From Prevotella sp. (GTDB lineage Bacteria; Bacteroidota; Bacteroidia; Bacteroidales; Bacteroidaceae), in assembly GCA_017541365.1 (NCBI GenBank), contig JAFXZF010000049.1:1-64000 (forward strand): DNA of 64,000 nucleotides, in the 5' to 3' direction. Within the stretch, counting starts at the first letter, position 1; each line of letters begins with the position of its first letter. This document shows positions 63,300-64,000 of the stretch, piece after piece. The notes beneath the pieces were generated by a model. That model was not told where the DNA came from and made no database searches. It saw only the letters and a program-made list of their open reading frames with translations. A program made the position numbers and the translations under genes.

Positions 63300-63995
63300 T
63301 TAAAGGTTTAAGGGGTTAAGGTTATTCGCATACTGCTCATCTCTCCGAACCCCATTAAAGTTATAATCTCGACATAGCATTTCCCATGTCAGCTTTATCC
63401 ATATCAGCACCACGGGGAGTGCTCTGAGGGCATAGGGACGTATTATCTCGGCCTTAAGAGCCCGCGGGTAGAGGTCGGTAGGCGACAGGCTGCCAAAGAC
63501 GAAGGCGAATATAATAAGGAGTAGGTCCAAATTGTTTCGCTTCCAAGGGACAGAGACATACCACAGGGGAATACCTATGTAGGCTATAACGTAGGAGCTA
63601 TTCTCTGTGCCAGTACTGATGAGTATCACCATAAGGAGCATCTGCACCAGTACCATCTTGCGGAAGGCGACATGCTTCCATTGGTCAATGCGGAAATAGG
63701 CAAGAGCGACAACAGTAAGATAAGGCACGATAACCCACAGATCCGAATAATCGTAATCTATCAGCGGACGGCGGATGAGTCCGAGCAGAGATACGTTATT
63801 CATCGTCAGGAGATCTGCCGTATTGGTCATATTCTTACTTGCTAACGCATGATACCATGAGTCGTATTGGCTCACGATGTACTCTGGTGAGCTGATGAGC
63901 ATGGGGATTACAAACATCACAATACTCCACCCTATCAAGGAAGCGACAAACAACTTCTTGCGTTTAGAGAAGAAGAAAAAGGACAACCCCACCAC
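63300..63995 (-). CDS. Second GT87-type polytopic glycosyltransferase, 5' end outside the window
   Basis: The visible part is about 231 residues of hydrophobic protein with six or so membrane segments; the frame may continue beyond the right end of the window, so the start at 63995 is probably not the true one. Its STGTENSSYVIAYIGIPLWY and SPTDLYPRALK segments line up with SDCPETHTYIISFPGYVMAF and LPTDVLCPRWLH of the GT87 half of the fusion protein, so the two are paralogues. The last residues (NNLNPLNL) are encoded by a GTTAAGG-type repeat. No FGE domain follows. Confidence 0.75.
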   Translation of the reverse strand: MVGLSFFFFSKRKKLFVASLIGWSIVMFVIPMLISSPEYIVSQYDSWYHALASKNMTNTADLLTMNNVSLLGLIRRPLIDYDYSDLWVIVPYLTVVALAYFRIDQWKHVAFRKMVLVQMLLMVILISTGTENSSYVIAYIGIPLWYVSVPWKRNNLDLLLIIFAFVFGSLSPTDLYPRALKAEIIRPYALRALPVVLIWIKLTWEMLCRDYNFNGVRRDEQYANNLNPLNL

Positions 63996-64000
63996 GCCGA

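Overview
The window looks like chromosomal DNA of a Bacteroidales bacterium, most probably Prevotella or a close relative. The support is internal. Many genes are preceded by the Bacteroidota promoter (TTTG about 20 bases before TAnnTTTG). The NusB is long (333 aa). There is a YajC / YbbR / CoaE / DUF5606 / QueF block, carboxyspermidine genes for polyamines, and a FadL-like outer membrane protein. I see no rRNA, tRNA, CRISPR array, insertion sequence or prophage.

Layout. 0-13 kb: a methyltransferase, then a leftward block asd-dxs-trkA-trkH-nuclease, a rightward cation/proton antiporter, a His-rich CobW GTPase and nspC. 13-19.3 kb: thiE-like and prs, prmA facing them, then three envelope proteins (a Trp/Tyr/Gly-rich secreted protein, a FadL-like porin, an RsiV-like lipoprotein) ending at a clear terminator. 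19.4-27.3 kb: an XRE regulator, a gene-poor AT-rich stretch, holA, aguB, aguA, a zinc-ribbon coiled-coil protein, a Nif3-like protein, a flavodoxin and a second gene-poor stretch. 27.3-33.4 kb: an SLC13 transporter, an amidohydrolase, a BASS transporter and dnaX. 33.4-47.4 kb, all leftward: a lone receiver, gpsA, lysS, an antiporter, pepT, recA, carboxyspermidine dehydrogenase, a lipoprotein, queF, DUF5606, coaE, ybbR, yajC, nusB. 47.6-51.5 kb: rplY with a structured leader, pth, an S4 protein, nhaD, PAP2 phosphatase. 51.5-64 kb: a surface glycan cluster with an LtaS-like sulfatase-fold enzyme, several glycosyltransferases, a sugar aminotransferase, a GT11-like transferase, a GT87 transferase fused to a formylglycine-generating-enzyme-type domain, a polyprenyl-phosphate glycosyltransferase and a second, truncated GT87.

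Connections. aguA and aguB make putrescine from agmatine. Asd makes aspartate semialdehyde, which carboxyspermidine dehydrogenase condenses with putrescine, and NspC decarboxylates the product to spermidine, so most of the pathway is present but scattered. At the right end, the polyprenyl-phosphate glycosyltransferase probably supplies the lipid-linked sugar used by the two GT87 proteins beside it.

The two most unusual things are the GT87-FGE fusion, whose junction still reads like a signal peptide, and families of short repeats that occur both between genes and inside reading frames. The main family is made of 6-base units of the GTTAAC / GTTAAG / GTTATC type. It forms an array before holA and encodes an Asn-rich linker inside DnaX. 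Other repeats form small in-frame insertions in dxs, nspC, pepT and the amidohydrolase, and make up the start or end of several genes.
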